In this document: piece by piece, positions 24,959-32,987 of the stretch
Layout: the number at the start of each line of letters is the position of its first letter
Position numbering within the stretch: position 1 is the stretch's first letter
Assembly: GCF_014360585.1 (NCBI RefSeq)
Contig: NZ_JACIXG010000027.1
Coordinates: 1 to 59,291 of the forward strand
Reading direction: 5' to 3'
DNA: 59,291 nucleotides
Source: Nocardioides sp.
Lineage (GTDB): Bacteria > Actinomycetota > Actinomycetes > Propionibacteriales > Nocardioidaceae
The notes under the pieces: model-generated
What the model saw: only the letters and a program-made list of their open reading frames with translations
The model's database searches: none
What the model was told of the DNA's origin: nothing
Translations under genes and position numbers: made by a program

Positions 24959-26563
24959 TTGTCTCGTCTCACCGCTCTGCCCTCCCGCCCGGCCCCTCTT
25001 GCCGGCAACGCTCTGAGCCGGGTGCTCCGGCGGGGCCGGAACTCGCTCGCCACCGTGGCGGTGGCGAGCACCGTCGCCGTCCTGTGCGGGCCGACCTCGA
25101 TGGCGGAGGCGGCGGCGCTTCCGGGTCGGTTGGATTCCGGGCGGCCGAGCGTGCTGATGATCAACGTCGACGACCTCGCGGCCACCGACATCAAGTACAT
25201 GCCCAACGTGCAGAGGCTGCTGGTCCAGCAGGGGACGACCTTCACCGACGCGGTGGCGCCGACACCGCTGTGCGTGCCGGCGCGGGCGAGCCTGCTGACC
25301 GGCAAGTACGCCCACAACCACAAGAACTGGTCGATCTCGGGGACCAACGGGGGCTACAAGGGTTTCAAGGGGCGTCGGAACACGCTTCCGGTGTGGATGG
25401 ACAGGGCCGGCTACCGGACGATGTTCCTCGGGAAGTACCTCAACGGCTACGGCAAGGGCCCCGAGCGCACCTCGGCCGGCGAGCCGGGCTGGGACGACTG
25501 GCAGGCGACGATCGACCCGTCGACCTACAACCTGCTGAGCCCGAAGTTCAACAACAACGGCACGATCCAGAGCCCCGGCGTCTACAGCTCGGTCGCCCTG
25601 CAGAGCCGCTCGGTCAAGTTGATCAAGAGGGCCGGGACCAACGTCGGCGGCAAGAAGCCCTGGTTCCTCTGGGTCAACTACGTGGCCCCGCACTCGGGTG
25701 GTCCGGTCGAGGCCAGCGACCCGAGGAAGCGCTACCCCAAGCAGCCTTCGCTGTGGTTCGAGAACACCAGGCCGATGCCCGTCGACAAGGGCCGCTTCCG
25801 CGACCTCGACCTGCCCAGGACTCCGAACATGTTCCATGCCGGGCCGGGGCAGGTCACTGCCGGGCCCGCTTACTCCGCCGCCCAGAAGCGGGTCATGCGC
25901 TACGTCTACCAGCAGCGGATCGAGTCGGCGCAGTCGGTGGACCGGGCCGTCGCCAAGACGGTGGCTCACCTGAAGAGCAGCGGGCAGTACCGGCGTACCG
26001 TCATCATCTTCTCCGGCGACAACGGCTACACCACCGGCCAGCACAACCGGCTCAACAAGTTCTGGGAGACCTCGCAGGCCTCGCGGATCCCGTTGGTCGT
26101 GGTGGGCCCCGGGATCCCGAAGAACGTGAAGGTCGGCTCCACGGTCGGCAACCCGGACATCGCCACCACGGTCGCCGCGCTCGGGCGGGCGACACCGGGG
26201 CGGAGCCAGGACGGGGTCGACATCACCCGGGTGCTCGCCTCGAGCGTGAAGGCGGGCAGGACGCTCCACCGGCCGATCCCGGTCGCCGCCTGGCCGATCC
26301 AGGGCGGGACGGCCAGCAAGTATCGCGGCATCCGCTACGGGCGCTACACCTACGCCACTCTCACCGCGAGCGGCGTGCCGATCCTCTACGACCGCGCCGT
26401 CGATCCGTACGAGACCCGCAACCTGGCCCGCGACCCGAGCTACGCCAAGGTCGTGGCCCAGCTGAAGACGCTCGAGGCGAGGTACCGAAGCTGCTCGGGA
26501 AGCACCTGCCCCAAGACGTACGCAGCCACCCTGGCCACGCCGAGCCCCGATCGGTCCCGATGA
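24959..26563 (+). CDS. Secreted sulfatase
   Basis: A 534-residue sulfatase of the alkaline-phosphatase superfamily. It begins with a signal peptide (RRGRNSLATVAVASTVAVLC...AEAAA) and the metal-binding strand SVLMINVDDL. The maturation motif PLCVPARASLLTGKYAHNH follows, whose cysteine (about 105) would become formylglycine. VIIFSGDNGYTTGQH supplies further metal ligands. It should hydrolyse sulfate esters outside the cell. TTG at 24959 follows GGGAG and leaves a proper signal peptide; the frame is open to an ATG at 24824, which would give an unusually long leader. No maturation enzyme is adjacent. Two sulfotransferase-fold genes lie 6-11 kb away. Confidence 0.85.
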   Translation: MSRLTALPSRPAPLAGNALSRVLRRGRNSLATVAVASTVAVLCGPTSMAEAAALPGRLDSGRPSVLMINVDDLAATDIKYMPNVQRLLVQQGTTFTDAVAPTPLCVPARASLLTGKYAHNHKNWSISGTNGGYKGFKGRRNTLPVWMDRAGYRTMFLGKYLNGYGKGPERTSAGEPGWDDWQATIDPSTYNLLSPKFNNNGTIQSPGVYSSVALQSRSVKLIKRAGTNVGGKKPWFLWVNYVAPHSGGPVEASDPRKRYPKQPSLWFENTRPMPVDKGRFRDLDLPRTPNMFHAGPGQVTAGPAYSAAQKRVMRYVYQQRIESAQSVDRAVAKTVAHLKSSGQYRRTVIIFSGDNGYTTGQHNRLNKFWETSQASRIPLVVVGPGIPKNVKVGSTVGNPDIATTVAALGRATPGRSQDGVDITRVLASSVKAGRTLHRPIPVAAWPIQGGTASKYRGIRYGRYTYATLTASGVPILYDRAVDPYETRNLARDPSYAKVVAQLKTLEARYRSCSGSTCPKTYAATLATPSPDRSR

Positions 26564-26583
26564 CACCGAGAGTCATCGGGACC
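26553..26583. terminator. Bidirectional terminator between sulfatase and DUF1003 genes
   Basis: GGTCCCGATGAC and GTCATCGGGACC form a perfect 12-bp stem with a 7-base loop. The sulfatase stop codon lies inside the left arm, and the convergent DUF1003 gene ends 6 bp away. Confidence 0.75.
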
Positions 26584-26588
26584 TGAGG

Positions 26589-27104
26589 TCACTCAGGCGC
26601 TTGGTCGTCCCTGAGCCGGTCGCGCTCCTCCAGCTCCTCCAGGAGCAGGCGGAGCTCGGAGCGGAGGTAGTCGCGGGTGGCGACCTCGCCGAGGGCCATC
26701 CGGAGAGAGGCGGTCTCGCGCGCGAGGAACTCCATGTCGGCCTTCGACTGGGTGGCGATGCGGCGGTCCTGCTCGTTGATCGCGCGGTCGCGGTCCTCCT
26801 GACGGTTCTGCGCGAGCAGGATCAGCGGGGCGGCGTACGAGGCCTGCAGGCTCAGCGCGAGGGTCAGGAAGATGAACGGGAAGGTGTCGAAGCGCCACTC
26901 GCTCGGCGCCAGGATGTTCCAGGCGACCCAGATGAGCACGATGATCGTCATCCAGGCGATGAACCTGGCGGTGCCCATGTAGCGGGCGAAGGCCTCGGCG
27001 AAGGAGCCGAACGCGTCGGCCCGGAGGGCGGGCCGCTTGACGAGGGGGCGGCGCAGCTCGCGCGGGGTGTCGAGGCGGCCGCGGGCGGTGCGGGTGTCAG
27101 CCAC
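26589..27104 (-). CDS. DUF1003 family membrane protein
   Basis: A 171-residue DUF1003 protein. After a basic N-terminus (RRPLVKRPALRADAFG), two membrane helices (ARFIAWMTIIVLIWVAWNIL and FIFLTLALSLQASYAAPLIL) are followed by the signature LILLAQNRQEDRDR and a long cytoplasmic coiled coil to the end. It overlaps the upstream MgtE-N/CBS gene by 8 nt, and these two families are a common actinobacterial pair. That points to a joint role, possibly in divalent cation handling, but no transport activity is shown for DUF1003. Confidence 0.9.
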   Translation of the reverse strand: MADTRTARGRLDTPRELRRPLVKRPALRADAFGSFAEAFARYMGTARFIAWMTIIVLIWVAWNILAPSEWRFDTFPFIFLTLALSLQASYAAPLILLAQNRQEDRDRAINEQDRRIATQSKADMEFLARETASLRMALGEVATRDYLRSELRLLLEELEERDRLRDDQAPE

Positions 27105-28425
27105 GGCGCACCATCTCGGGGGTGATCACCTTGTTCGGGCGGGTGTCGGGGCGGGTGTCGGGCCGGGGCTCGGTGGCCGACTCCTGGCGAGCGAGGTTCT
27201 CGCGCCAGTTCTCCGGGAGCAGGTGGTCGAGCAGGTCGTCGACGGTCACCGCGCCGGCGAGGTGGCCGTTCTCGTCGACGACCGGGGCGGCGACCAGGTT
27301 GTACGTGGCCAGGTGGGCAGCGACCTGCTCGGTGCTGTCCTCGGGGCGCAGCGGCTCCAGGGAGTCGTCGAGAGCGCCGGCGACGAGCGTCGAGGGTGGC
27401 TCGCGCAGCAGGCGCTGGATGTGGGCGATGCCGAGGAACTTGCCGGTCGGCGTCTCCAGCGGCGGACGGCAGACGTAGACCAGGGCCGCCTGGGCCGGGG
27501 TGAGGTCGGGGTTGCGGACCAGGGCGAGCGCGTCGGCGATGGTCGCGTCGGGGCCGACGATGACCGGCTCCGGGGTCATCATCGAGCCGGCGGTGTCCTC
27601 CTCGTAGGACATCAGCCGGAGGACGTCCTTGGCGTCCTCGGGCCGCATCAGGTCGAGCAGAAGGGTGGCGGTCTCCTCGGGCAGCTCGGCGATGAGGTCG
27701 GCGGCGTCGTCGGGTGACATCTCCTCGAGCACGTCGGCGGCACGCTCGGAGTCCAGGGCTCGCACGATGGCGACCTGGTCGTCCTCGGGAAGCTCCTCGA
27801 GCACCTCGGCGAGGCGCTCGTCGTCCAGCGCGGCGACGACCTGACGCTGGCGCTCGGGCGGGAGCTCGTGGATCATCGTCGCGGCGTCGGCCGGACGCAT
27901 CTCGTGGATCGCCTGGACCAGGTGGGTCGCGGCCTGGGTGGGGGAGCGGCGGGCCAGTCCCTCGACGTCGTCCCACTCGATCACGTGGGTCTGGCCGCGG
28001 CGGCGAAGCCCCTTGGACGGCTCCTGCACGGCGACCCGGGAGAGCAGCCAGTCGCGGTTGCGTGCCTGCTCCATGCCGACGTCGTAGACCGTCCCGGAGA
28101 CCCCGGTCGAGCGGATCGTGACCTGCCGGTCGAACATCTGCCCGATCACCAGGGTCTCGGTCGAACGCGGCTGGAAACGGCGCATGTTGAGCAGACCGGT
28201 CGTGTAGACCTGCCCGGAGTCGATGCTGGTCACGCGGGTCATCGGCACGAAGATGCGCCTACGCCCGAAGACCTCCACGACCAGGCCCAGCACGCGTGGC
28301 TGCCGGGCGTCGGTCCGGACCGTGACCACGAGATCTCGCACCTTGCCGACCTGCTCACCGAGCGGGTCGAAGATCGGGAGGCCGACCAGGCGTGCCGCGT
28401 AGACGCGGTTGGGCGAGGAACTCAC
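27097..28425 (-). CDS. MgtE N-domain and CBS-domain protein without transport domain
   Basis: A 442-residue soluble protein. Residues 1-165 form a PRC-barrel-like region (VYAARLVGLPIFDPLGEQVGKVRDLVV). The MgtE intracellular N domain follows, with helical repeats such as MRPADAATMIHELPPERQRQVV and EMSPDDAADLIAELPEE. Two CBS domains come next (SMMTPEPVIVGPDATIADAL ... GAVTVDDLLDHLLPENW). The transmembrane transport domain of MgtE is absent, so it is a magnesium-sensing module without its own channel. GTG at 28425 follows GGAGG by 8 bases. Its membrane partner may be the overlapping DUF1003 protein (inference). Confidence 0.88.
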   Translation of the reverse strand: MSSSPNRVYAARLVGLPIFDPLGEQVGKVRDLVVTVRTDARQPRVLGLVVEVFGRRRIFVPMTRVTSIDSGQVYTTGLLNMRRFQPRSTETLVIGQMFDRQVTIRSTGVSGTVYDVGMEQARNRDWLLSRVAVQEPSKGLRRRGQTHVIEWDDVEGLARRSPTQAATHLVQAIHEMRPADAATMIHELPPERQRQVVAALDDERLAEVLEELPEDDQVAIVRALDSERAADVLEEMSPDDAADLIAELPEETATLLLDLMRPEDAKDVLRLMSYEEDTAGSMMTPEPVIVGPDATIADALALVRNPDLTPAQAALVYVCRPPLETPTGKFLGIAHIQRLLREPPSTLVAGALDDSLEPLRPEDSTEQVAAHLATYNLVAAPVVDENGHLAGAVTVDDLLDHLLPENWRENLARQESATEPRPDTRPDTRPNKVITPEMVRRG

Positions 28426-28651
28426 GCCACCACCTCCGTAGCGCAGACGCCAGTATACGAAGGTGGCGGCGTGACGGCCGTTTGGTTCACTCGCTGACGC
28501 TCGCTCACGGGCCAACGTTATGACATCGACCCCAGTACGGGGCTTCGACGCTCACCGGGTGGCGCGGGGCATGAATTCGATGATCTATCCGAACTCGCTC
28601 CGGAACGGGACCCGGGATCTGGCTGAGGCCTGTGTTACAAAAGTTTTCCAA

Positions 28652-28672
28652 GTGACCAGTGTGATCGGTCAC
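28652..28672 (+). promoter_or_regulatory. Inverted repeat before the nuclease-like gene
   Basis: GTGACC and GGTCAC are perfect 6-bp arms separated by 9 bases, ending 26 bp before the ATG at 28699. The rest of the 273-bp divergent gap (28426-28698) shows nothing else I recognise. Confidence 0.35.
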
Positions 28673-28698
28673 CACTGCTGGGAGAGGGGCCCGGACGG

Positions 28699-30096
28699 AT
28701 GCGTACACAACCTCGAGCCAGGTCTCGCGGAGCTCGGGCGGCCAAGGCTCTGCTCTCCACGGGTCTTGTCATCGGTCTCTTCGGCGGGGCGCTCGTCGCC
28801 GTGCACGACTCGTCCGCCCCGGCCGAGACGGACGTGGAGACCGTCGCCTACTCGCCGCCGCGCTATCGGATGGTCCAGGCGAACCTCAGGGCGAGCATGG
28901 GGACAGCGAGGTTCAAGAAGGACGTCCGCGAGGTCGTCGGGACCTCGCCCGACTTCATCACCTACAACGAGGTGAACGGCCGGCGGACCGCGGATCTCGA
29001 GCCCGGGCGCTACCGCGTGTGGCGCAAGGGCGGCGACCCCTACAGGTCGGCGACGGCGGTGGCGTGGGACAACGACAGGTGGGCCGCGACCTCGAAAGGG
29101 ATCCATCAGATCAGCAACAAGCGCGGCAAGCCCGCCCGCCAGCGGCTGCACTGGGGGGTCAGGTACGCCAACTGGGTCACCCTCGAGAACCGGGCGACCG
29201 GTCGCAACGTCTCGGTGGTCGCGGTGCACTTCGCGCCCAAGTCCAAGCACTACGGCGACCTGGTCCGTCCCTCCGCCCGCGCGCTGAACACGCTCGTCAA
29301 GGCGCTGGCCGGACGCGGGCCGGTAGTGGTCGGCGGCGACCTGAACGTGCAGTACGAGGGCTCGCGCTACCCGCGCGACATCTTCGCCGCCAAGCACCTG
29401 GTCCCGACCTACGACGTCACGCAGCAGGCACCGGTCACGCACGGCCGGGCGTCGACGATCGACTACGTGCTCGCCCGCGGGATCGCGCGCTTCGCCACCG
29501 GCAACCAGCGCGCCTTCGGGCTCGAGTCGGACCACAACGCGGTCAGCGTCGACTTCTCGCCGCTGCCGGTCACCTCGATGGCGAGCTCCGCCCGGACCAG
29601 GTTCGGGCCGGGCGTCGTGGTCACCGACCCGGGGCTGAGCGTCGCCGAGGAGCAGAGCGTGCTGCGTACGGTGCTGAAGGCCGTCAACAGCGCCAAGAGA
29701 GGTCATGTCGTGCACCTGGCCACCCGCGCCCTGACCAACGGCAGGGTCGTCCGGGCGCTGAAGCGGGCGAACACGCGCGGCGTGCGGGTTCGGGTCGTCA
29801 CCGCGGAGAAGACCACGACCGCGGAGATGCGATCGCTGCAGAAGGTCCTCGGCAAGGACGTGAACGAGGACACCTGGGCGGTGACGCGTCCGCGCGGCTA
29901 CGACCGCACCGGCCTCCGCGCGACCGTCCTGCTGGTCAGCAAGACCGGCGCCACCCCGACCTTCGCCTTCAGCTCCAGCACCCAGATGTCGGGCTTGGCC
30001 GGCTCCGGGAAGCGATCGGGCTACGTGAGCGTCAGCGGGACGTCGTACGACAAGATGCTCGCGCCCGTCTTCTCGGCTGTCGGACGGCGGCGCTGA
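28699..30096 (+). CDS. Secreted endonuclease/exonuclease/phosphatase domain fused to a PLD-like domain
   Basis: A 465-residue exported protein. A signal peptide/anchor (AKALLSTGLVIGLFGGALVAV) precedes an EEP-fold domain (about 53-292) with VQANLRAS, the metal glutamate in FITYNEVNG, VVAVHFAPKS, GGDLNVQYEGSRYP and the terminal SDHNAVSVDF. A second domain (about 305-460: VVVTDPGLSVAEEQSVLRTVLKAVNSA ... RVVRALKRANTRGVRVRVVTAE) resembles half of a phospholipase D-like fold, but the HxKxxxxD motif is absent (RPRGYDRTGLRATVLLVS occupies that position). Likely a secreted nuclease or phosphodiesterase with a non-catalytic C-terminal domain. The stretch 28426-28698 upstream is non-coding. Confidence 0.8.
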   Translation: MRTQPRARSRGARAAKALLSTGLVIGLFGGALVAVHDSSAPAETDVETVAYSPPRYRMVQANLRASMGTARFKKDVREVVGTSPDFITYNEVNGRRTADLEPGRYRVWRKGGDPYRSATAVAWDNDRWAATSKGIHQISNKRGKPARQRLHWGVRYANWVTLENRATGRNVSVVAVHFAPKSKHYGDLVRPSARALNTLVKALAGRGPVVVGGDLNVQYEGSRYPRDIFAAKHLVPTYDVTQQAPVTHGRASTIDYVLARGIARFATGNQRAFGLESDHNAVSVDFSPLPVTSMASSARTRFGPGVVVTDPGLSVAEEQSVLRTVLKAVNSAKRGHVVHLATRALTNGRVVRALKRANTRGVRVRVVTAEKTTTAEMRSLQKVLGKDVNEDTWAVTRPRGYDRTGLRATVLLVSKTGATPTFAFSSSTQMSGLAGSGKRSGYVSVSGTSYDKMLAPVFSAVGRRR

Positions 30097-30139
30097 GGGT
30101 CGTAGGATCACGGTGTGGCGGGTGTCACCTGTCGCTGAT

Positions 30140-30157
30140 GGTTACTGATTGGTAACC
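30140..30157 (+). promoter_or_regulatory. TTAC-N6-GTAA operator before the acyl-CoA dehydrogenase
   Basis: A perfect dyad GGTTAC-TGATTG-GTAACC. The core TTACTGATTGGTAA is nearly identical to the site at 33930-33943. It lies 75 bp before the ATG and looks like a TetR-family operator. Confidence 0.6.
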
Positions 30158-30232
30158 TGCCGCAGTGACGTCAGCGTGGTCTCGACGGGTCTGAAACGTT
30201 GTGGCCCCGACCACCGAGTTTAGGAGTGAAGC

Positions 30233-31426
30233 ATGGGTCGCCTTGCCGAGACCGAGGGTCTCACCGACATTCAGGAAGAGATCCTGAAGACCGTCCGCCA
30301 GTTCGTGGACGAGAAGGTCATCCCGGTGGCCCAGGAGCTGGAGCACGCCGATGAGTACCCGACCGACATCGTCGAGGGTCTCAAGGAGCTCGGCATCTTC
30401 GGTCTGATGATCCCGGAGGAGTACGGCGGGCTGGGCGAGTCCCTGCTGACGTACGCGCTGTGCGTCGAGGAGATCGCCCGCGGTTGGATGTCGGTCTCCG
30501 GCGTCATCAACACCCACTTCATCGTGGCCTACATGCTGATGCAGCACGGCACCGAGGAGCAGAAGCAGAAGTACCTGCCGCGGATGGCGACCGGTGAGGT
30601 ACGCGGCGCGTTCTCGATGTCCGAGCCGGGTCTCGGCTCCGACGTGAGCGCGGTGTCCACCAAGGCGACCAAGCAGGCCGACGGGTCGTACGAGATCACC
30701 GGCCAGAAGATGTGGCTGACCAACGGTGGCTCCTCCACCCTGGTCGCGGTCCTTACCAAGACCGACGAGGGCGCCGAGAGCGTCTACAAGAACATGACCA
30801 CCTTCCTGGTCGAGAAGACCCCCGGCTTCGGCGAGACCGCCCAGGGCGTGACCGTGCCCGGCAAGATCGACAAGATGGGCTACAAGGGCATCGACACGAC
30901 CGAGATGATCTTCGAGGGTCACAAGATCTCGGCCGACCAGATCCTCGGCGGCACCCCGGGCAAGGGCTTCTTCCAGATGATGGACGGCGTCGAGGTCGGC
31001 CGGGTCAACGTCGCCGCGCGCGCCTGCGGTCTCGCGATCCGTGGCTTCGAGCTCGGCATCGCCTACTCCCAGCAGCGCCAGACCTTCGGCAAGAAGATCG
31101 CCGAGCACCAGGCCATCCTGTTCCGTCTCGCCGAGATGGGCACCAAGGTCGAGGTCTCCCACAACATGATGGTCCGCGCCGCGCGGCTGAAGGACACCGG
31201 CAAGCGGATGGACGTCGAGGCCGGCATGGCCAAGATGGTCGCCTCGGAGTACGCCAACGAGGTCGTCGAGGACTCCTTCCGGATCCACGGCGGCTACGGC
31301 TACTCCAAGGAGTACGAGATCGAGCGGATCATGCGCGAGGTCAAGTTCATGCTCATCGGCGAGGGCACCAGCGACATCCAGAAGATGATCATCGGCCGCA
31401 GCCTCCTCAAGGACTACAAGTCCTGA
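30233..31426 (+). CDS. Acyl-CoA dehydrogenase
   Basis: A 397-residue FAD enzyme that introduces the alpha-beta double bond in acyl-CoA. N-terminal helices (TDIQEEILKTVRQFVDEKVIP) are followed by the beta domain with MSEPGLGSDVSAVSTKA and ITGQKMWLTNGG. The C-terminal domain has FQMMDGVEVGRVNVAARACG, RQTFGKKIAEHQ, the signature RIHGGYGYSKEYEIERIMREVK and GTSDIQKMIIGRSLL. The glycine after HGG-Y-G-Y, rather than glutamate, follows the common actinobacterial pattern, so the base cannot be assigned with certainty. AGGAG precedes the ATG. Probably regulated together with the MaoC/SDR operon through the shared operator. Confidence 0.93.
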   Translation: MGRLAETEGLTDIQEEILKTVRQFVDEKVIPVAQELEHADEYPTDIVEGLKELGIFGLMIPEEYGGLGESLLTYALCVEEIARGWMSVSGVINTHFIVAYMLMQHGTEEQKQKYLPRMATGEVRGAFSMSEPGLGSDVSAVSTKATKQADGSYEITGQKMWLTNGGSSTLVAVLTKTDEGAESVYKNMTTFLVEKTPGFGETAQGVTVPGKIDKMGYKGIDTTEMIFEGHKISADQILGGTPGKGFFQMMDGVEVGRVNVAARACGLAIRGFELGIAYSQQRQTFGKKIAEHQAILFRLAEMGTKVEVSHNMMVRAARLKDTGKRMDVEAGMAKMVASEYANEVVEDSFRIHGGYGYSKEYEIERIMREVKFMLIGEGTSDIQKMIIGRSLLKDYKS

Positions 31427-31444
31427 CCCTGCGAGGGACGAGCC

Positions 31445-31477
31445 GACCCTGCCGAAACCGATGGTCTCGGCAGGGTC
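31445..31477 (+). terminator. Terminator after the acyl-CoA dehydrogenase gene
   Basis: GACCCTGCCGA and TCGGCAGGGTC form an 11-bp stem with an 11-base loop, 19 bp after the stop codon. Confidence 0.65.
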
Positions 31478-31535
31478 GTTGCCGTAGGTTGGGCGTTGCC
31501 CGACCAATGACTCAGCAACACATGTAGGGGGAGCG

Positions 31536-31706
31536 ATGGCGAACGACGATCTCAAAGCCAAGATGCGCGAAGCGCTGGAGAAGAAGAACAACCAGGACCA
31601 CGCACACGCGGAGGGCGCCGGCGCCAAGGAGAAGACGCACGGCTCCGAGGTCGTCGGCGGCGCGCCGAAGATGCACCGCCGCAAGGCCGGTGGCGGCGGC
31701 TCCTGA
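31536..31706 (+). CDS. DUF5302 family small protein
   Basis: A 56-residue, highly charged protein. It begins MANDDLKAKMREALEKKN and ends with the family-typical basic/glycine tail PKMHRRKAGGGGS. The middle is Ala/Gly/His-rich and probably disordered. The ATG at 31536 is preceded by GGGGGAG, and there is no reason to doubt the start. It matches what I remember of DUF5302, small proteins of unknown function common in Streptomyces and Nocardioides. It is a single gene after the acyl-CoA dehydrogenase terminator. Confidence 0.75.
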   Translation: MANDDLKAKMREALEKKNNQDHAHAEGAGAKEKTHGSEVVGGAPKMHRRKAGGGGS

Positions 31707-31726
31707 GATCTGGCTCTAGACTGAGC

Positions 31727-31768
31727 CCAATTTTCTGGGTCCGATTTGCTGGGTCCAATTTTCGGGGC
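31727..31768. repeat. 14-bp tandem repeat, three units plus a partial fourth
   Basis: Units CCAATTTTCTGGGT, CCGATTTGCTGGGT and CCAATTTTCGGGGC run head to tail, and a degenerate fourth begins CCGATGGGT at 31769. It is AT-richer than its surroundings and lies 41 bp before the sulfotransferase-like gene. Confidence 0.65.
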
Positions 31769-31809
31769 CCGATGGGTCATGGGTCAGTCTGGTCGAGAGG
31801 TATTGAACG

Positions 31810-32961
31810 TTGGCGCGCCGCGTAGTGCTCCATGTCGGGGCGATGAAGTCCGGGACGACGTATCTGCAGGGTGCCTTGTACAAGAACAAGGCCCTCCTCG
31901 CCGAGCGTGGATTCCTGGTCCCCGGCGCGCGCTGGCGTCACCAGATCGAGGCCGTTCTCGACGTGAAGGGCCACCAGAGGCACCCTCAGGGTGACCCGGT
32001 CGCCGGTGCCTGGGACCGCCTGGTCGCCGAGGTCGACGCGTGGGACGGGACGGCGTTGGTCTCCGTCGAGCTGCTGGCGCCGGTCGGCCAGGCGACGGTC
32101 GAGCGAGTGGCGTCGAGCTTCAACGGGGTGACCCCCGAGATCGTGCTGTCGCTGCGTGACATCAACCGGCAGATCCCGTCGATGTGGCAGGAACTCATCC
32201 AGAACGGCATGGACTGGACCTGGGCCGAGTTCCTCACCGCGGTCAACAAGAGCAGGCCCGGCTCGCCCGAGCGTCGCCGGACCAAGCCCGGAAGACGTTT
32301 CTGGTCCGAGCAGGACATGGTCGCCATCGCCCGGCGCTGGAGCCAGGCCGGGCCGCTCCACCTGGTCACCGTGCCGCCCCCGGGCAGCCCGGCGACGCTG
32401 CTGCTGGAGCGCTTCGGCGCAGCGATGGGCTTCGACCCGGCGGGGATGCAGAGCCCGCCGCCGAAGAACACCTCCCTCGGCGCCGCCACCGTCGAGGTGC
32501 TGCGAGGGCTCAACGCAGAGCTGAAGCAGCGCGACCTGGCCTATCCGGCGGCCATGGGCCTGCGCAAGCACGTCCTCGGCAAGCGCCTGATGCCGGCGCT
32601 GACAGTCGACGACCCACGCATCGGGCTCCCGGCGCCGCGCTGGACACAGTCGTTCACTCGCGACCAGGCAGCCGAGCTGCGGGGTCTGGACGCGACCATC
32701 CACGGGGATCTCGACGACCTGGCCCCCGTGGACGTGAGCGGGATCGACCCGCGCAAGGTCACCGACACACAGGTCCGAGACGCCGCCGTGGCGACCTCAG
32801 CTTCGCTGCGTACGGATCTCAACAAGAAGCTCGCCGACCCGACCATCCCTGGTGAAGGCATCGACCCGGGGGAGGGCCGCAAGGCTCCGGCGCGCGCCGT
32901 CTCCGCCCTGGCCGACCTCGTGGAGTGGTCCGTCCGGCGAGAGGAGCTGGTCCGCACGTAG
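31810..32961 (+). CDS. Sulfotransferase-fold protein, paralog 1
   Basis: A 383-residue P-loop protein. The N-terminal VVLHVGAMKSGTTYLQGALY matches the 5'-phosphosulfate-binding loop of PAPS-dependent sulfotransferases (KSGTT). IVLSLRDINRQIPSMWQELIQNG is in the place of the 3'-phosphate-binding segment. Further conserved blocks shared with the gene at 36497 are RFWSEQDMVAIARRWS, GLRKHVLGKRLMP and ALADLVEWSVRR. TTG at 31810 follows GAGAGG. It may sulfate an envelope glycan, since a glycosyltransferase follows 26 bp downstream; the acceptor is unknown. The signature departs from classical PKxGTT, so kinase-like alternatives are not excluded. Confidence 0.75.
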   Translation: MARRVVLHVGAMKSGTTYLQGALYKNKALLAERGFLVPGARWRHQIEAVLDVKGHQRHPQGDPVAGAWDRLVAEVDAWDGTALVSVELLAPVGQATVERVASSFNGVTPEIVLSLRDINRQIPSMWQELIQNGMDWTWAEFLTAVNKSRPGSPERRRTKPGRRFWSEQDMVAIARRWSQAGPLHLVTVPPPGSPATLLLERFGAAMGFDPAGMQSPPPKNTSLGAATVEVLRGLNAELKQRDLAYPAAMGLRKHVLGKRLMPALTVDDPRIGLPAPRWTQSFTRDQAAELRGLDATIHGDLDDLAPVDVSGIDPRKVTDTQVRDAAVATSASLRTDLNKKLADPTIPGEGIDPGEGRKAPARAVSALADLVEWSVRREELVRT

Positions 32962-32987
32962 GGCCGCATTCACAATCGGGGGATTCT

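Noticed and set aside
30178..30220. Another copy of the TCGACAAGCTCGACCACCG repeat before the acyl-CoA dehydrogenase
   Set aside because: Only the ends (GGTCTCGAC and GACCACCGAG) resemble the family, and the middle is unrelated; too weak to call.
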